A DNA stretch of 64,000 bases from Corynebacterium vitaeruminis (GTDB lineage Bacteria > Actinomycetota > Actinomycetes > Mycobacteriales > Mycobacteriaceae), in the NCBI RefSeq assembly GCF_001054325.1, contig NZ_JVVM01000025.1, positions 1-64,000 on the forward strand. The letters run 5' to 3'. Numbering within the stretch: position 1 is the stretch's first letter; each line of letters begins with the position of its first letter. A program made the position numbers and the translations under genes. Of this stretch, positions 1-8,438 are shown piece by piece. A model generated the notes under the pieces. It had not been told where the DNA came from and did not search any database. It saw only the letters and a list, made by a program, of their open reading frames with translations.

Positions 1-325
1 TGCCGTCGATGAAGATTTGGTCGTAGATGCGGTTGGGGTCTGGGGTATTGGGCACATCGATAAGCCACAACGAGGTGAACCGGCGGTCGAGCGTGCGCCG
101 GGAGACGTTCAAGGTGTTGGCCACGTCGGTTAAAGAAGCAGTGCCGGTGACGTAGGCGTGAAACGCTTTGAAATCCCGGGTGTGGGTCTGATCGGGGCGG
201 TGGCGTGTGGTGGAGGTTCCGCAGTCAGGGTTTTTACACCTCCATCTGGTTGTCCCTTTGGTTGTGGTGCCGTTTTTCTTCATTTGCCCAGCGCATACGG
301 GGCATCGGGGTCTGTTATGAGTCAC
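1..325 (-). CDS. Transposase, N-terminal part, cut by the window edge
   Basis: Translating the minus strand from GTG at 325 gives an open frame that runs off base 1. It begins with a zinc-ribbon pattern (CPVC near residue 9, then CKNPDC about 23 residues later). A short helix-turn-helix-like stretch follows (SLTDVANTLNVSRRTLDRRF). It resembles the N-terminus of IS1249/IS256-like transposases common in corynebacteria, by recollection only. The frame stays open upstream of the chosen GTG, so a start near 350 is possible. The catalytic domain lies outside the window. The element lies just outside the tRNA cluster and shows no sign of disturbing it. Confidence 0.7.
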   Translation of the reverse strand, partial: MTHNRPRCPVCAGQMKKNGTTTKGTTRWRCKNPDCGTSTTRHRPDQTHTRDFKAFHAYVTGTASLTDVANTLNVSRRTLDRRFTSLWLIDVPNTPDPNRIYDQIFIDG

Positions 326-746
326 CCGGAAAGACAACCAAGACCCTGCTACCACATGCGGGTGCCATTCCGATGGATTGAACAAGAAACGGGCTTGAAT
401 AAGGTCTAGGACCCTATTCAAGCCTGTTTTATGCGTCCTGATCAGTAGATATCCTGAAAATCAGACACACTTTTTGTCACTTAACCCGGTTCGGGCTAGG
501 GGCGGCCACCCATCGATGAGCTATTCACTTATGGTTCCGCTGAGGCTCATCGATAAGTGAATAGATCATCCATAAGTGCGAGCCAAAATGTCGGCAGACG
601 TGACAAGAAATACCGCTGCCTACCTGCTGATTTGTGCTTAGCGGTGATTTCGGGTTAATCTTTGCAAGGCTTCACGGAGAGCACAGAGCGAAACGAACGG
701 TCAATTATTGGCCCGCAGTTACGTGCTGAGTTCAACGGATGCTGAT
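326..746. other. Intergenic stretch: probable IS end plus inverted repeats
   Basis: No convincing gene is seen. The left part should contain the 5' end of the insertion sequence. I cannot fix its terminal inverted repeat because the other end is outside the window. The middle holds the repeats listed at 514-578. The right part presumably carries the promoter of the tRNA genes, but no clear -35/-10 pair stands out. Confidence 0.5.
514..578. repeat. Nested inverted repeats with three ATAAGTG units
   Basis: CTATTCACTTAT (521-532) is matched by its perfect complement ATAAGTGAATAG (553-564). CGATGAG (514-520) is matched by CTCATCG (546-552). CACTTATGG (526-534) is matched by CCATAAGTG (570-578). 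The arms overlap, so several mutually exclusive hairpins are possible. There is no T tract, so this does not look like a simple terminator. It could be an operator, an IS-associated structure or a recombination site. Confidence 0.6.
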
Positions 747-819
747 GCCCCCTTAGCTCAGTCGGCAGAGCGTTTCCATGGTAAGGAAAAGGTCGACAGT
801 TCGATTCTGTCAGGGGGCT
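747..819 (+). tRNA. tRNA-Thr (GGT)
   Basis: A 73-base cloverleaf with acceptor arms GCCCCCT and AGGGGGC. The anticodon stem is TTTCC/GGAAA and the loop ATGGTAA gives anticodon GGT. The T loop TTCGATT is canonical. The terminal CCA is not encoded. It is the first of three clustered tRNA genes. Confidence 0.95.
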
Positions 820-858
820 CTGTTCTTTTATACGGACTTATGTCCGGTAGAGAATAGG

Positions 859-932
859 GGCGATGTAGCTCAGATGGTGAGAGCGCACGACTCATAATCG
901 TGAGGTCGGGGGTTCGATCCCCCCCATCGCTA
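859..932 (+). tRNA. tRNA-Met (CAT), elongator type
   Basis: A 74-base cloverleaf with acceptor arms GGCGATG and CATCGCT. The anticodon loop CTCATAA gives CAT. The 1:72 position is a G-T pair, not the C-A mismatch of an initiator, which favours elongator Met. A CAT anticodon modified for Ile cannot be excluded from sequence alone. A G-rich T stem (GGGGG/CCCCC) is present. Confidence 0.9.
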
Positions 933-1035
933 CTACGGACAGTGATGTTCGTCGAACCCCGCCTTGATAACGCTGCAATGCAGTAAGGTGGGACATTGTC
1001 AGCTAAGGACTGGAAAGTTCTTTTGCTGGTGGTGA

Positions 1036-1108
1036 AGGGGCGTGGCTCAATTGGTAGAGCAGCGGTCTCCAAAACCGCAGGTTGCAGGTTCGAGTCCTGT
1101 CGCCCCTG
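1036..1108 (+). tRNA. tRNA-Trp (CCA)
   Basis: A 73-base cloverleaf with acceptor arms AGGGGCG and CGCCCCT. The anticodon stem is GCGGT/ACCGC and the loop CTCCAAA gives anticodon CCA. Its place immediately before secE-nusG is typical of actinobacteria. Confidence 0.96.
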
Positions 1109-1576
1109 CAAGTACCCGTCATCCAAGGCGTATGAAAATGCGGCTGGGTGGCGGGTTTTTCGTTTATGTTCGGCGGCGATGGGCCAATGCGAGTTACTGA
1201 CTGCGGTTATGACAAAAATCGCCCGAAAAATGGCCTGAAAGTGTCATAAACTCGCACAGTTTCACATCTGCAGCCCAAGCTTGTAGCTCGAGCTTGCAGG
1301 CCGAGCTAGGGCGAAGGAGCAGTGAAGTGGCCGTCAGGGAGTATCGCCGCAAGGCCAACAGTGGAATCGAATCTCGAAGCCTGCGGTTCCCACGAGGGGC
1401 GTTTCTTCGATAAGGTGGATAACCGGCTAGAATTTACGCACTGAACCAGACTTGCTCTGCGCAGTGGGACTGAGCTTCGGAAGTCATCTCCGGAGTTCGT
1501 CCTTGAAGGATTCACGCTTGAGTTTCACTGTGCAGTATCTTTAGTTCTCATATGCACGAAGTAGCGAAGGAGCATC
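1109..1576 (+). promoter_or_regulatory. secE upstream region with a candidate promoter
   Basis: No gene is supported here. A candidate -10 box TAGAAT lies at 1428-1433, followed directly by TTACGCA. The same TTTACGCA string follows candidate -10 positions before fusA and tuf. A GAAGGAG ribosome binding site (1566-1572) precedes the secE GTG. A loose AGCT-rich inverted repeat lies near 1275-1310 with no clear role. Confidence 0.5.
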
Positions 1577-1885
1577 GTGGCTGAGGAAAACCAGACTTTC
1601 CAGGCAGCGGCTCGCCCGACCGGTAAGCGCCAGGCGACGGGCGCGCAGACCACCGTGGCGAAGAAGCCTGCGCGTGAGCAGGAGACCAACGAGCTTTCGA
1701 CTCGTAACCCTGTGGTTTTCATCAAGCAGGTTGTTGACGAGCTGCGTAAGGTGATTTGGCCGACCGGCCGCCAGATGGTCACCTACAGCATCATCGTGAT
1801 TCTGTTCCTGATTGCCATGATTGCTCTCGTGTGGGGCGTGGACACACTGGCCGGTCTGGGTGTCCGATCGGTGTTGGGCAAGTAA
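1577..1885 (+). CDS. secE: Preprotein translocase subunit SecE
   Basis: SecE is the small membrane subunit of the SecYEG channel that exports unfolded proteins. The 102-residue product has a basic, Ala/Thr-rich cytoplasmic N-terminus (about 1-45). The conserved amphipathic helix VVDELRKVIWPT (52-63) and one membrane helix (about 69-88) follow, the expected single-span actinobacterial form. The GTG start is chosen because GAAGGAG lies 4 bases upstream. nusG follows after 191 bases, the usual secE-nusG pair. A hairpin after the stop may reduce read-through between the two genes. Confidence 0.97.
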   Translation: MAEENQTFQAAARPTGKRQATGAQTTVAKKPAREQETNELSTRNPVVFIKQVVDELRKVIWPTGRQMVTYSIIVILFLIAMIALVWGVDTLAGLGVRSVLGK

Positions 1886-1916
1886 TCGGTTATACTGTCT
1901 CGCAGTGATGCTTTTC

Positions 1917-1946
1917 ATCCCGCCTCCGAGTTCCGGACGGCGGGAT
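1917..1946 (+). terminator. Hairpin after secE
   Basis: ATCCCGCC and GGCGGGAT form an 8-bp stem around a 14-base loop, followed by a weak T-containing stretch (TATTCG). It looks like a partial or attenuating terminator between secE and nusG. Confidence 0.5.
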
Positions 1947-2076
1947 TATTCGTTAGCGCAGCTGGTGTCTGGCTGTGCGAAGTGATTGCGGATGGCATAT
2001 TGGCTCTTAAGACTCTTTGAGTGAAGATGCCAATGTCGCGAACCGTTGATGTAGATACAAGAGGGGTTAGCACGAC

Positions 2077-2952
2077 ATGAACGATGGTCAGAATATTTTC
2101 TCCGACGCCCAGCCCGATGCCCAGTCCGCGGACGCTGCCGCAACTGAGCAGGATGTGCAGGACGCACAGGCTCAGGTAGAGACTCCGGCTGAGGACGCGG
2201 CCGCAGCTGACACTGCTGCAGCCGACACTGCTGCAGCCGATGCAGCTCCGGCTGAGGGGACCGCCGCTGACGCTGAGACGCAGGCAGCTGCCGACGCAGA
2301 CGCTGAGTACCGTAAGCGCCTGCGCGAGTTCCAGCGTGAGCTCAAGCGTCGTCCGGGCGACTGGTACATCATCCAGTGCTACTCCGGCTACGAAAACAAG
2401 GTAAAGACCAACCTGGAGATGCGCGCCCAGACCATGGGTGTCGATGAGCAGATCCACGAAGTTATCGTTCCGGTTGAGGAAGTCGAAGAGCGCAAGGACG
2501 ACGGCAAGAAGAAGATCGTCAAGCGCAAGCTGCTGCCGGGCTACGTTCTGGTCCGCATGAGCCTGGATGACCCGTCCTGGTCTGTCGTCCGCGACACCCC
2601 GGGTGTTACTTCCTTCGTCGGTAGCGAGGGGCAGCCGTCTAAGGTGAAGATTCGTGAGGTTGCTAAGTTCCTCATGCCGAAGGAGACCATCACTGCGGAC
2701 GCCACTGAAGATGCGGCAAACGCCGACGGCGAGCTGGCTGTCGCAGCTGCCCCACAGGCGGAGAAGAAGACTGTCGCCATCGACTACGAGGTCGGCGAGT
2801 CCGTCACAATTCTCTCCGGCCCGTTCGCATCCGTGGCTGCGACCATCTCCGAGATTGACCCGGACACCGGTCGTATGAAGGCTCTGGTTTCCATCTTCGG
2901 TCGTGAGACCCCGGTCGAGCTGGGTATCGACGAAGTCGAGAAGCTGAACTAA
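2077..2952 (+). CDS. nusG: Transcription termination/antitermination factor NusG
   Basis: NusG binds RNA polymerase and controls pausing, Rho termination and coupling to ribosomes. The NGN domain begins at [16 protein letters not shown] (about residue 94). The KOW domain is at the C-terminus ([14 protein letters not shown] onward). An insertion rich in Ala, Asp and Glu lies between them (about 200-230). The N-terminal extension of about 90 residues is acidic and Ala-rich, with AADT repeats encoded by a 15-base tandem repeat near 2204-2235. This is long even for actinobacteria, whose NusG proteins commonly carry acidic extensions. The ATG start is preceded by AGAGGGG at a rather long spacing. 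Confidence 0.97.
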   Translation: MNDGQNIFSDAQPDAQSADAAATEQDVQDAQAQVETPAEDAAAADTAAADTAAADAAPAEGTAADAETQAAADADAEYRKRLREFQRELKRRPGDWYIIQCYSGYENKVKTNLEMRAQTMGVDEQIHEVIVPVEEVEERKDDGKKKIVKRKLLPGYVLVRMSLDDPSWSVVRDTPGVTSFVGSEGQPSKVKIREVAKFLMPKETITADATEDAANADGELAVAAAPQAEKKTVAIDYEVGESVTILSGPFASVAATISEIDPDTGRMKALVSIFGRETPVELGIDEVEKLN

Positions 2953-3027
2953 GCCAGGCGCCAAGCTAAGCGTCGAGCAAAGGCACCAGCTAGCTCTCTC
3001 GAGCAACCAATCCGGTAACGGATTTTG

Positions 3028-3071
3028 ATGCACGCCATACGCTGCGGTAACGTAGCCAGGCGTGCATTTTT
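3028..3071 (+). terminator. Rho-independent terminator after nusG
   Basis: ATGCACGCC pairs with GGCGTGCAT across a 22-base loop and is followed by TTTTTG. It separates nusG from rplK-rplA. The rest of the 305-base gap holds one CGTCGTAAAGC copy and the rplK leader; no gene is seen. Confidence 0.75.
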
Positions 3072-3171
3072 GTGCCTTGAGCACAGATGCGCCAAGTAAT
3101 TCGTATCCCCGGTGGCTGGCACCAACTCGATGACCAGCGCCAGCGGCTTTTATGGTCGAGGGCGCAAGGGT

Positions 3172-3182
3172 CGTCGTAAAGC
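3172..3182 (+). repeat. CGTCGTAAAGC motif, copy 1
   Basis: Exact copy on the plus strand in the nusG-rplK gap. See the finding on this 11-mer. Confidence 0.8.
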
Positions 3183-3257
3183 GTCGGCATCCGGACGGGG
3201 TGAGTCGCCTTTTCATCGGGGCGGCGTGCCCCGGTAACTAGGAAGTAGGTTAATCCG

Positions 3258-3695
3258 ATGGCTCCGAAGAAGAAGCTTTCTGCGATTATTAAGCTGCAGA
3301 TCCAGGCTGGTCAGGCTAACCCGGCTCCGCCGGTTGGTCCGGCACTGGGTGCCCATGGTGTCAACATCATGGAGTTCTGCAAGGCTTACAATGCAGCAAC
3401 TGAGAACCAGCGTGGCAACGTTGTCCCGGTTGAGATTTCCGTCTACGAAGACCGCTCCTTCACCTTCGTTCTGAAGACCCCGCCGGCAGCTAAGCTGCTG
3501 CTGAAGGCCGCTGGCATTCAGAAGGGTTCGGGCGTTCCGCACACCGACAAGGTCGGTTCTGTGACCTGGGAGCAGTGCAAGGAAATCGCTGAGATGAAGA
3601 AGCCGGACCTGAACGCCAACGACATCGAGATGGGTGCACGCATCATCGCCGGTACCGCTCGCTCCATGGGCATCACCGTCGAGGGCGCTAAGTAA
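3258..3695 (+). CDS. rplK: 50S ribosomal protein L11
   Basis: L11 sits at the base of the ribosomal stalk, binds 23S rRNA and helps recruit elongation factors and RelA. The 145-residue product has the canonical length and the signature [18 protein letters not shown] (14-31). The C-terminal rRNA-binding half ends [21 protein letters not shown] precedes the ATG. It lies in the rplK-rplA unit after a terminator, so it likely has its own promoter in the preceding gap, although none is clear by eye. Confidence 0.98.
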
Positions 3696-3799
3696 ACCGT
3701 CAGCGTCTCGCTGCACACCCTCAATAAAGTGGTAGGGCCAGCTTCGGCCCGCTAAACACCACAATCCAACCATTTCACTTAATTGAGATTGGACTTTTC

Positions 3800-4504
3800 A
3801 TGAGCAAGAACTCTAAGGCATACCGCGCCGCCGCCGAGAAGATCGACGCCGGCCGCATCTACTCTCCGCTCGAGGCCGCTAACCTGGCCAAGGAGACCTC
3901 CTCCAAGAACTACGACGCCACCATCGACGTCGCCATCCGCCTGGGCGTTGACCCGCGCAAGGCTGACCAGCTGGTTCGCGGCACTGTCTCCCTGCCGAAC
4001 GGCACCGGTAAGACCGTCCGCGTTGTCGTCTTCGCCGCTGGCGAGAACGCCACCAAGGCTGAAGAGGCCGGCGCTGACTTCGTTGGCACCGACGAGCTGA
4101 TCGAGAAGATCCAGGGCGGCTGGACCGACTTCGACGCTGCTATCGCAACCCCGGATCAGATGGCCAAGGTTGGTCGCGTGGCTCGTATCCTCGGCCCGCG
4201 TGGTCTCATGCCGAACCCGAAGACCGGCACCGTTACCCCGGATGTCGCCAAGGCTGTCACCGAGATCAAGGGCGGTAAGATTTCCTTCCGCGTTGACAAG
4301 GCTGCAAACCTGCAGGCTGTTATCGGTAAGGCTTCCTTCGACGCCGAGAAGCTGGCCGAGAACTACGGCGCGCTTATCGACGAGCTGATGCGTCTCAAGC
4401 CGTCCGCTGCTAAGGGCAAGTACCTGAAGAAGATCACCGTCTCCGCCACCAATGGCCCGGGTATCCCGGTTGACACCAGCGTGATCAAGGACTACACCGC
4501 CTAA
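3800..4504 (+). CDS. rplA: 50S ribosomal protein L1
   Basis: L1 forms the mobile stalk near the ribosomal E site and in many bacteria represses translation of its own operon. The 234-residue product has the normal length and the motif [19 protein letters not shown] (about 122-140). It follows rplK by 104 bases and ends before a strong terminator, so rplK-rplA form a two-gene unit. Codon use is strongly biased, as in its ribosomal neighbours. Confidence 0.98.
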   Translation: MSKNSKAYRAAAEKIDAGRIYSPLEAANLAKETSSKNYDATIDVAIRLGVDPRKADQLVRGTVSLPNGTGKTVRVVVFAAGENATKAEEAGADFVGTDELIEKIQGGWTDFDAAIATPDQMAKVGRVARILGPRGLMPNPKTGTVTPDVAKAVTEIKGGKISFRVDKAANLQAVIGKASFDAEKLAENYGALIDELMRLKPSAAKGKYLKKITVSATNGPGIPVDTSVIKDYTA

Positions 4505-4574
4505 ATCAGCATGAGCCGATAGGCGAGTGAGCTCTTCGCAAGTCGCTTGAGAGTGACTCGGAGCAAAGCTCTTG

Positions 4575-4624
4575 AAAACCGCTGCCTCGCGCACTTTTCC
4601 GAGTGTGTGAGGCGGCGGTTTTGC
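4575..4624 (+). terminator. Terminator after rplA
   Basis: AAAACCGCTGCCTC pairs with GAGGCGGCGGTTTT with a single T-G wobble. An inner CGCAC/GTGTG helix lies in the loop, and the stem ends in TTTTGC. It closes the rplK-rplA unit. Confidence 0.85.
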
Positions 4625-4673
4625 ATTCTCACAAGGGATATTGATGGCGCGGTGGGGCTGGGGGCGCGGCAGA

Positions 4674-4684
4674 CGTCGTAAAGC
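4674..4684 (+). repeat. CGTCGTAAAGC motif, copy 2
   Basis: Exact plus-strand copy between the rplA terminator and the hypothetical gene at 4758. Confidence 0.8.
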
Positions 4685-4757
4685 GAATTGCTAATACTGA
4701 CAATTAATCGAGCCGAAACGGACTCACGGCCAAAGTTTGTTGCTTAAAATCGCGACT

Positions 4758-5390
4758 ATGACGTTAATTTTGGAACCCGAAGAAGGGCTGGAGGCGCTTG
4801 GCGAGATTAATCGCCTGGCGCAGCTCGACGACGGTTCCGGAATTATTGAACCGGAGCTCATTTCGTATCTGGACTCGTTGGGCGATGATGCCTATGACAT
4901 GCCCTGCCTGCGCATCGCGGGACAAACCCTGCTGGGTGAGGTGCTGACGGGCCTGGGAGAGGACGAGCGCGTAACTGAGGTGCTTCGCCGCAATATCCAG
5001 GATTCCGTGGTGCGCCCGGGTATGACTGAGGAGGAAGCTCTACATGCCCGGGCAGCGCAGGTCGTCGTTGTGCGGCTGCTGCGCGTCATCGCACGGATGG
5101 AGGCCGTGGAGCTCCGCAATGTTGTGGCGCAGCAGTGCCTGGCCCCGGAGATCCCGCCGGTAGTACGTGTGGCTCTGTCGCTCACCGTGGATATTCTTGA
5201 CGCCGCGCGGTTGGACGCGCATCCCGACGACATGGTGCGCGTAGTACTCGACTACGCCGACCAGGTGCTCTGGCTTGCCGACGAGGACCTGAATGCGTAC
5301 TTTGCCGAGCTTGAGAGGATTGTGCAGCAACGCGAGAAGGACCTGGAGTTCGGCCGCTTTGGAGAGCCTGGTGCAGCGCGGTTCGGGTAG
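4758..5390 (+). CDS. Hypothetical helical protein between rplA and rplJ
   Basis: I do not recognise a family. The 210-residue product starts MTLILEPEEGLEALGEINRL. It is acidic and predicted mostly helical, with no signal peptide, no membrane segment and no Cys cluster. Several stretches look like paired helices of a repeat-type scaffold. The ATG at 4758 is chosen because TAAAAT (4745-4750) ends 7 bases upstream and no ribosome binding site is visible, which suggests a leaderless mRNA. A TTG at 4737 would add 7 residues but lies upstream of that promoter. The codon use and full-length open frame favour a real gene; function is unknown. Confidence 0.75.
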   Translation: MTLILEPEEGLEALGEINRLAQLDDGSGIIEPELISYLDSLGDDAYDMPCLRIAGQTLLGEVLTGLGEDERVTEVLRRNIQDSVVRPGMTEEEALHARAAQVVVVRLLRVIARMEAVELRNVVAQQCLAPEIPPVVRVALSLTVDILDAARLDAHPDDMVRVVLDYADQVLWLADEDLNAYFAELERIVQQREKDLEFGRFGEPGAARFG

Positions 5391-5778
5391 GCGATTTGGT
5401 TAATTGCCTGGGTCTGGTATAGAGTTTCTTCACGAAGTTTGACCGGCTTTCCATTCGGTACCAACATCGAGTTGGGACGATCGAGCTGGTACTCAAGTTT
5501 CACCGAAGACCGTCGGTCATTCGCTTTGAAAGAAGCGGATTGAAGGTTTCATTGTAGGAATACAGTGAGCGGCCCACGCAGGAGGACTTGGAAGCGCTAG
5601 CGCAGTTGCACTTCACTTGCCAGCCAAGGGGTTGGCGGAGTTGAGGCGGAACGTGCCTAAAGAATTGTGCGCCCCATCCTTGTGCGAGGATTGGGGCGTT
5701 TGTTGTATTTGCGCGAGAAGAATCCTTCATTTGGCCGAGCGGAAAATTGCAAAGACCAGGAAGGAGGCGAGAGTACAC
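5391..5778 (+). promoter_or_regulatory. rplJ promoter and L10-type leader
   Basis: TTGGTT (5396-5401), 16 bases, then TATAGA (5418-5423) form a candidate promoter. The transcribed region of about 350 bases resembles an L10 leader: a long structured RNA, then an attenuator hairpin at 5670-5705, then AAGGAGG (5761-5767) before rplJ. By analogy with known L10 leaders, L10(L12)4 would bind the leader when in excess and repress the operon. The frame is open across much of this leader, which makes a long false N-terminal extension of rplJ possible. Confidence 0.7.
5670..5705 (+). terminator. Attenuator hairpin in the rplJ leader
   Basis: CGCCCCATCC pairs with GGATTGGGGCG (one T bulge) and is followed by TTTGTTG. 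It sits 73 bases before the rplJ start, so transcripts may stop here unless an alternative fold or bound protein prevents it. Confidence 0.7.
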
Positions 5779-6291
5779 ATGGCAGTAAATGCTGAGAAGA
5801 TTGCAGCTGTTGCAGCACTGAAGCAGGACGTCGAAGAGTCCAACGCTATCGTGCTGACTGAGTACCGCGGCCTGTCCGTTGCGGAAATCACGGAACTGCG
5901 TCGCGCCCTCGGTGCTGATGTTAAGTACTCCGTCGCCAAGAACACCATGATCAAGATCGCTGCCGACGAGGCAGGGATTGAGGGTCTTGATGAGCACCTG
6001 AACGGCCCGACTGCAGTCGCCTTCATCAAGGGCGAGGCTGTGGATGCGGCTAAGGCGATTAAGAAGTTCGCCGGTGACAACAAGAACCTCGTGATCAAGG
6101 GCGGCTACATGGACGGTGCTGCAATGGATGCAGCACAGTTCGAGGCTCTTGCGGATATGGATAACCGTGAGACCACGCTGGCAAAGCTGGCTGGTGCCTT
6201 CAACGGCGTTCTGGCGAACGTCGCTGGCCTGCTCGATGCTCCGACCTCCTCGGTTGCCCGCCTTGCTGCGGCACTCGAGGAAAAGAAGTAA
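5779..6291 (+). CDS. rplJ: 50S ribosomal protein L10
   Basis: L10 anchors the L7/L12 dimers of the ribosomal stalk. The 170-residue product begins [18 protein letters not shown] and contains the L10 core around [19 protein letters not shown] and [13 protein letters not shown]. It ends in the helix that binds L7/L12 ([13 protein letters not shown]). The ATG at 5779 is chosen over the open upstream frame because AAGGAGG lies 11 bases before it and the resulting length fits the family. rplL follows after 124 bases in the same unit. Confidence 0.98.
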   Translation: MAVNAEKIAAVAALKQDVEESNAIVLTEYRGLSVAEITELRRALGADVKYSVAKNTMIKIAADEAGIEGLDEHLNGPTAVAFIKGEAVDAAKAIKKFAGDNKNLVIKGGYMDGAAMDAAQFEALADMDNRETTLAKLAGAFNGVLANVAGLLDAPTSSVARLAAALEEKK

Positions 6292-6415
6292 TCCCGAGCG
6301 GCTCGCGAACTACGCGAACTAAATCACGCGAAAAACTTTTAAATATCACTTTGACGGCTTCGACCCCAGGGATCTCTGAGGGGAGCAGCCGCACCACACT
6401 CATAGGAGAATATCC

Positions 6416-6799
<384 letters not shown>

Positions 6800-6847
6800 T
6801 TCAGTTACTTGCTTCGGCCCCGGTAGTGGCCTAAAGCTACCAATTCT

Positions 6848-6891
6848 TACCGCCAATTCTGGGTTTCGTCCTCGGGGTTGGCGGTATTTCT
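6848..6891 (+). terminator. Terminator after rplL
   Basis: TACCGCCAA pairs with TTGGCGGTA and is followed by TTTCTGTT. It separates rplJ-rplL from the DUF3068 gene. Confidence 0.75.
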
Positions 6892-7019
6892 GTTATTGGG
6901 TGTCGCGGGCCCTTCAGCCCGCCGGTAAACCTCAATAATCCCGCCTGTCACAGGAAACTAAAACAAAACCAGCCCACTCATTAACTTGATTAAGCTGATT
7001 GGCCTGTAAAGTATCTACC

Positions 7020-7985
7020 ATGCTCTCACGGCCGAGAATTCTGTCTATCCTTCTGCTGGGTCTAGGCACCGCATTGCTTGCAGCTGGCATCCTGCTGCCC
7101 AAGGTGCTCAATGTTGATCCCAAAATGCCACTTGACCTGCCGCCGGTGTCGTACACGCTGCGCGCGGAAGATGGCGTGTCCACAAGGATTACTGAAGAGG
7201 GCAAGCGGGAAGAGGTTCATTCTCCGCTGCAGCGACAACTCCACGGCGTGCTTATTGAACCCGCCGATGAAGAGAAGGTTTCACTTCGCGTTGGCGTGAC
7301 TGAAATGCGGGAGCTTCCCCCTGAGGTTGTGGGCACTGACCCGCTGACCGAGCTCATCGAGGCCAATATCTGGACAGTGACCATCGACCGACTCACTGGC
7401 GAGGCGCTGGCTCCTGCAACGCTCGTTGACCGCATGGCCGGCGTTCCGCGGTCGGTGGCTTTCGAGGGGAATTGGGTGAAGCTTCCAGCCGACACGGAAG
7501 AAAAGGAATACCTGGTCTTTGATGACTTCCTTCACGATTCCGTACCGGCAAAGTTTGTTGGGGAAGAGGAGCGCGGTGGCAACCGCATTCTGCACTTCCG
7601 TCAGGATATTGAGAAGACGAATCTCGCCCAGAAGTACCGTTCTTACGTTTCTCAGCTAACCCAGGATGAGAAGTCGGGCTTCTTGCAGTACGAAGGCACC
7701 CGTGATTTGTGGGTCGAGCCGAAGTCAGGCTCGGTCATCGACATGGCCGAGGACATCCACCTTTGGTGGGAGACCCGCGACGGAGAGCCAATCATGGACT
7801 ATCTGCGCTTCAATGGCAAGATGGACGAAGGCCTTTCCAATCAGCTTCTCTTCGGCGCGCTACAGAATTTCCAGCGCCCAGCGCTGGAGCCCTGGTCGAT
7901 TGGTCTCATTACGTCTGGTTCGATCCTGGTGTTCATCGCAATCGTGGGTATCGTGCGTCCCTCGACCCGTCGTAAAGCAGAGTAA
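7020..7985 (+). CDS. DUF3068 / PorA-family membrane protein
   Basis: The 321-residue product has one membrane helix at each end (about 7-28 and 289-311). Between them lies a large extracytoplasmic domain and the C-terminus is short and basic (RPSTRRKAE). This matches the DUF3068, so-called porin PorA family, layout of mycolata. The family's biochemical role is not settled. ATG 7020 is chosen because the extended -10 TGTAAAGT ends 8 bases before it, fitting a leaderless transcript; an ATG at 6999 would lie upstream of that promoter. The last codons form one arm of a perfect CGTCGTAAAGC inverted pair. Confidence 0.85.
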   Translation: MLSRPRILSILLLGLGTALLAAGILLPKVLNVDPKMPLDLPPVSYTLRAEDGVSTRITEEGKREEVHSPLQRQLHGVLIEPADEEKVSLRVGVTEMRELPPEVVGTDPLTELIEANIWTVTIDRLTGEALAPATLVDRMAGVPRSVAFEGNWVKLPADTEEKEYLVFDDFLHDSVPAKFVGEEERGGNRILHFRQDIEKTNLAQKYRSYVSQLTQDEKSGFLQYEGTRDLWVEPKSGSVIDMAEDIHLWWETRDGEPIMDYLRFNGKMDEGLSNQLLFGALQNFQRPALEPWSIGLITSGSILVFIAIVGIVRPSTRRKAE

Positions 7986-7997
7986 CGCTTTACGACG
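7968..7997. repeat. CGTCGTAAAGC inverted pair, copies 3 and 4
   Basis: CGTCGTAAAGC (7968-7978) and GCTTTACGACG (7987-7997) are perfect inverted copies separated by 8 bases that include the stop codon of the DUF3068 gene. The RNA would form an 11-bp hairpin. No T tract follows, so it is not a classical terminator. Confidence 0.85.
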
Positions 7998-8438
7998 GTC
8001 ATAGCACCCAGACCTCATTGTTTACGGCGGTGGCGGAAGAATGCGACACGCCAGATTTGTCAAGTTGTACTAGACAACTTCCAGTTTTTGATATAGGCTA
8101 AATCGTTGCGCTGGAATTAGTGTATCTGTCGCCAGCTCTTTTATAGGTTGCGCGCGGGGCTCGGGGCTATTATGTAGCACCGTTTTTCGTGCATCTAGCT
8201 GTTAAAAGAGTTGCCGCGGCGCCGCTATTGGGGCTCGAGGGCTCGCCTTTTAAAGGCTGGTTTTGGAGGCCGAGTGGCGGGGGAATCACTTTCGTGTGTG
8301 ACCAAAGGTTAGACGCAAAGTATCCCGGTGCGCAACAGAAATAATTCCTGCAACTTGAATCGCGTATAAACCAAGCGGGCGGGGCGCACCACCGGTTGCC
8401 GGTGTGCTCCACCGCGTGAGGTGCTGGAAGGACGCATC
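7998..8438 (+). promoter_or_regulatory. rpoB upstream region
   Basis: No gene is supported. AAGTTGT (8062-8068) and ACAACTT (8074-8080) form a perfect 7-bp inverted repeat around ACTAG, operator-like. ATATAGG near 8090 and TATTAT near 8169 are possible -10 boxes. A long untranslated leader of 250 bases or more before rpoB is likely. GGAAGGA (8426-8432) is the ribosome binding site. Confidence 0.5.

Noticed and set aside
758..1126. Open frame of 122 codons on the minus strand
   Set aside because: It lies antisense to the three tRNA genes and shows the QDSNLQPAVLETAALP-type sequence well known as a false translation of tRNA complements.
1915..3216. Minus-strand frame of 433 codons opposite nusG
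   Set aside because: Shadow of nusG and its Ala-rich repeats; no supporting start.
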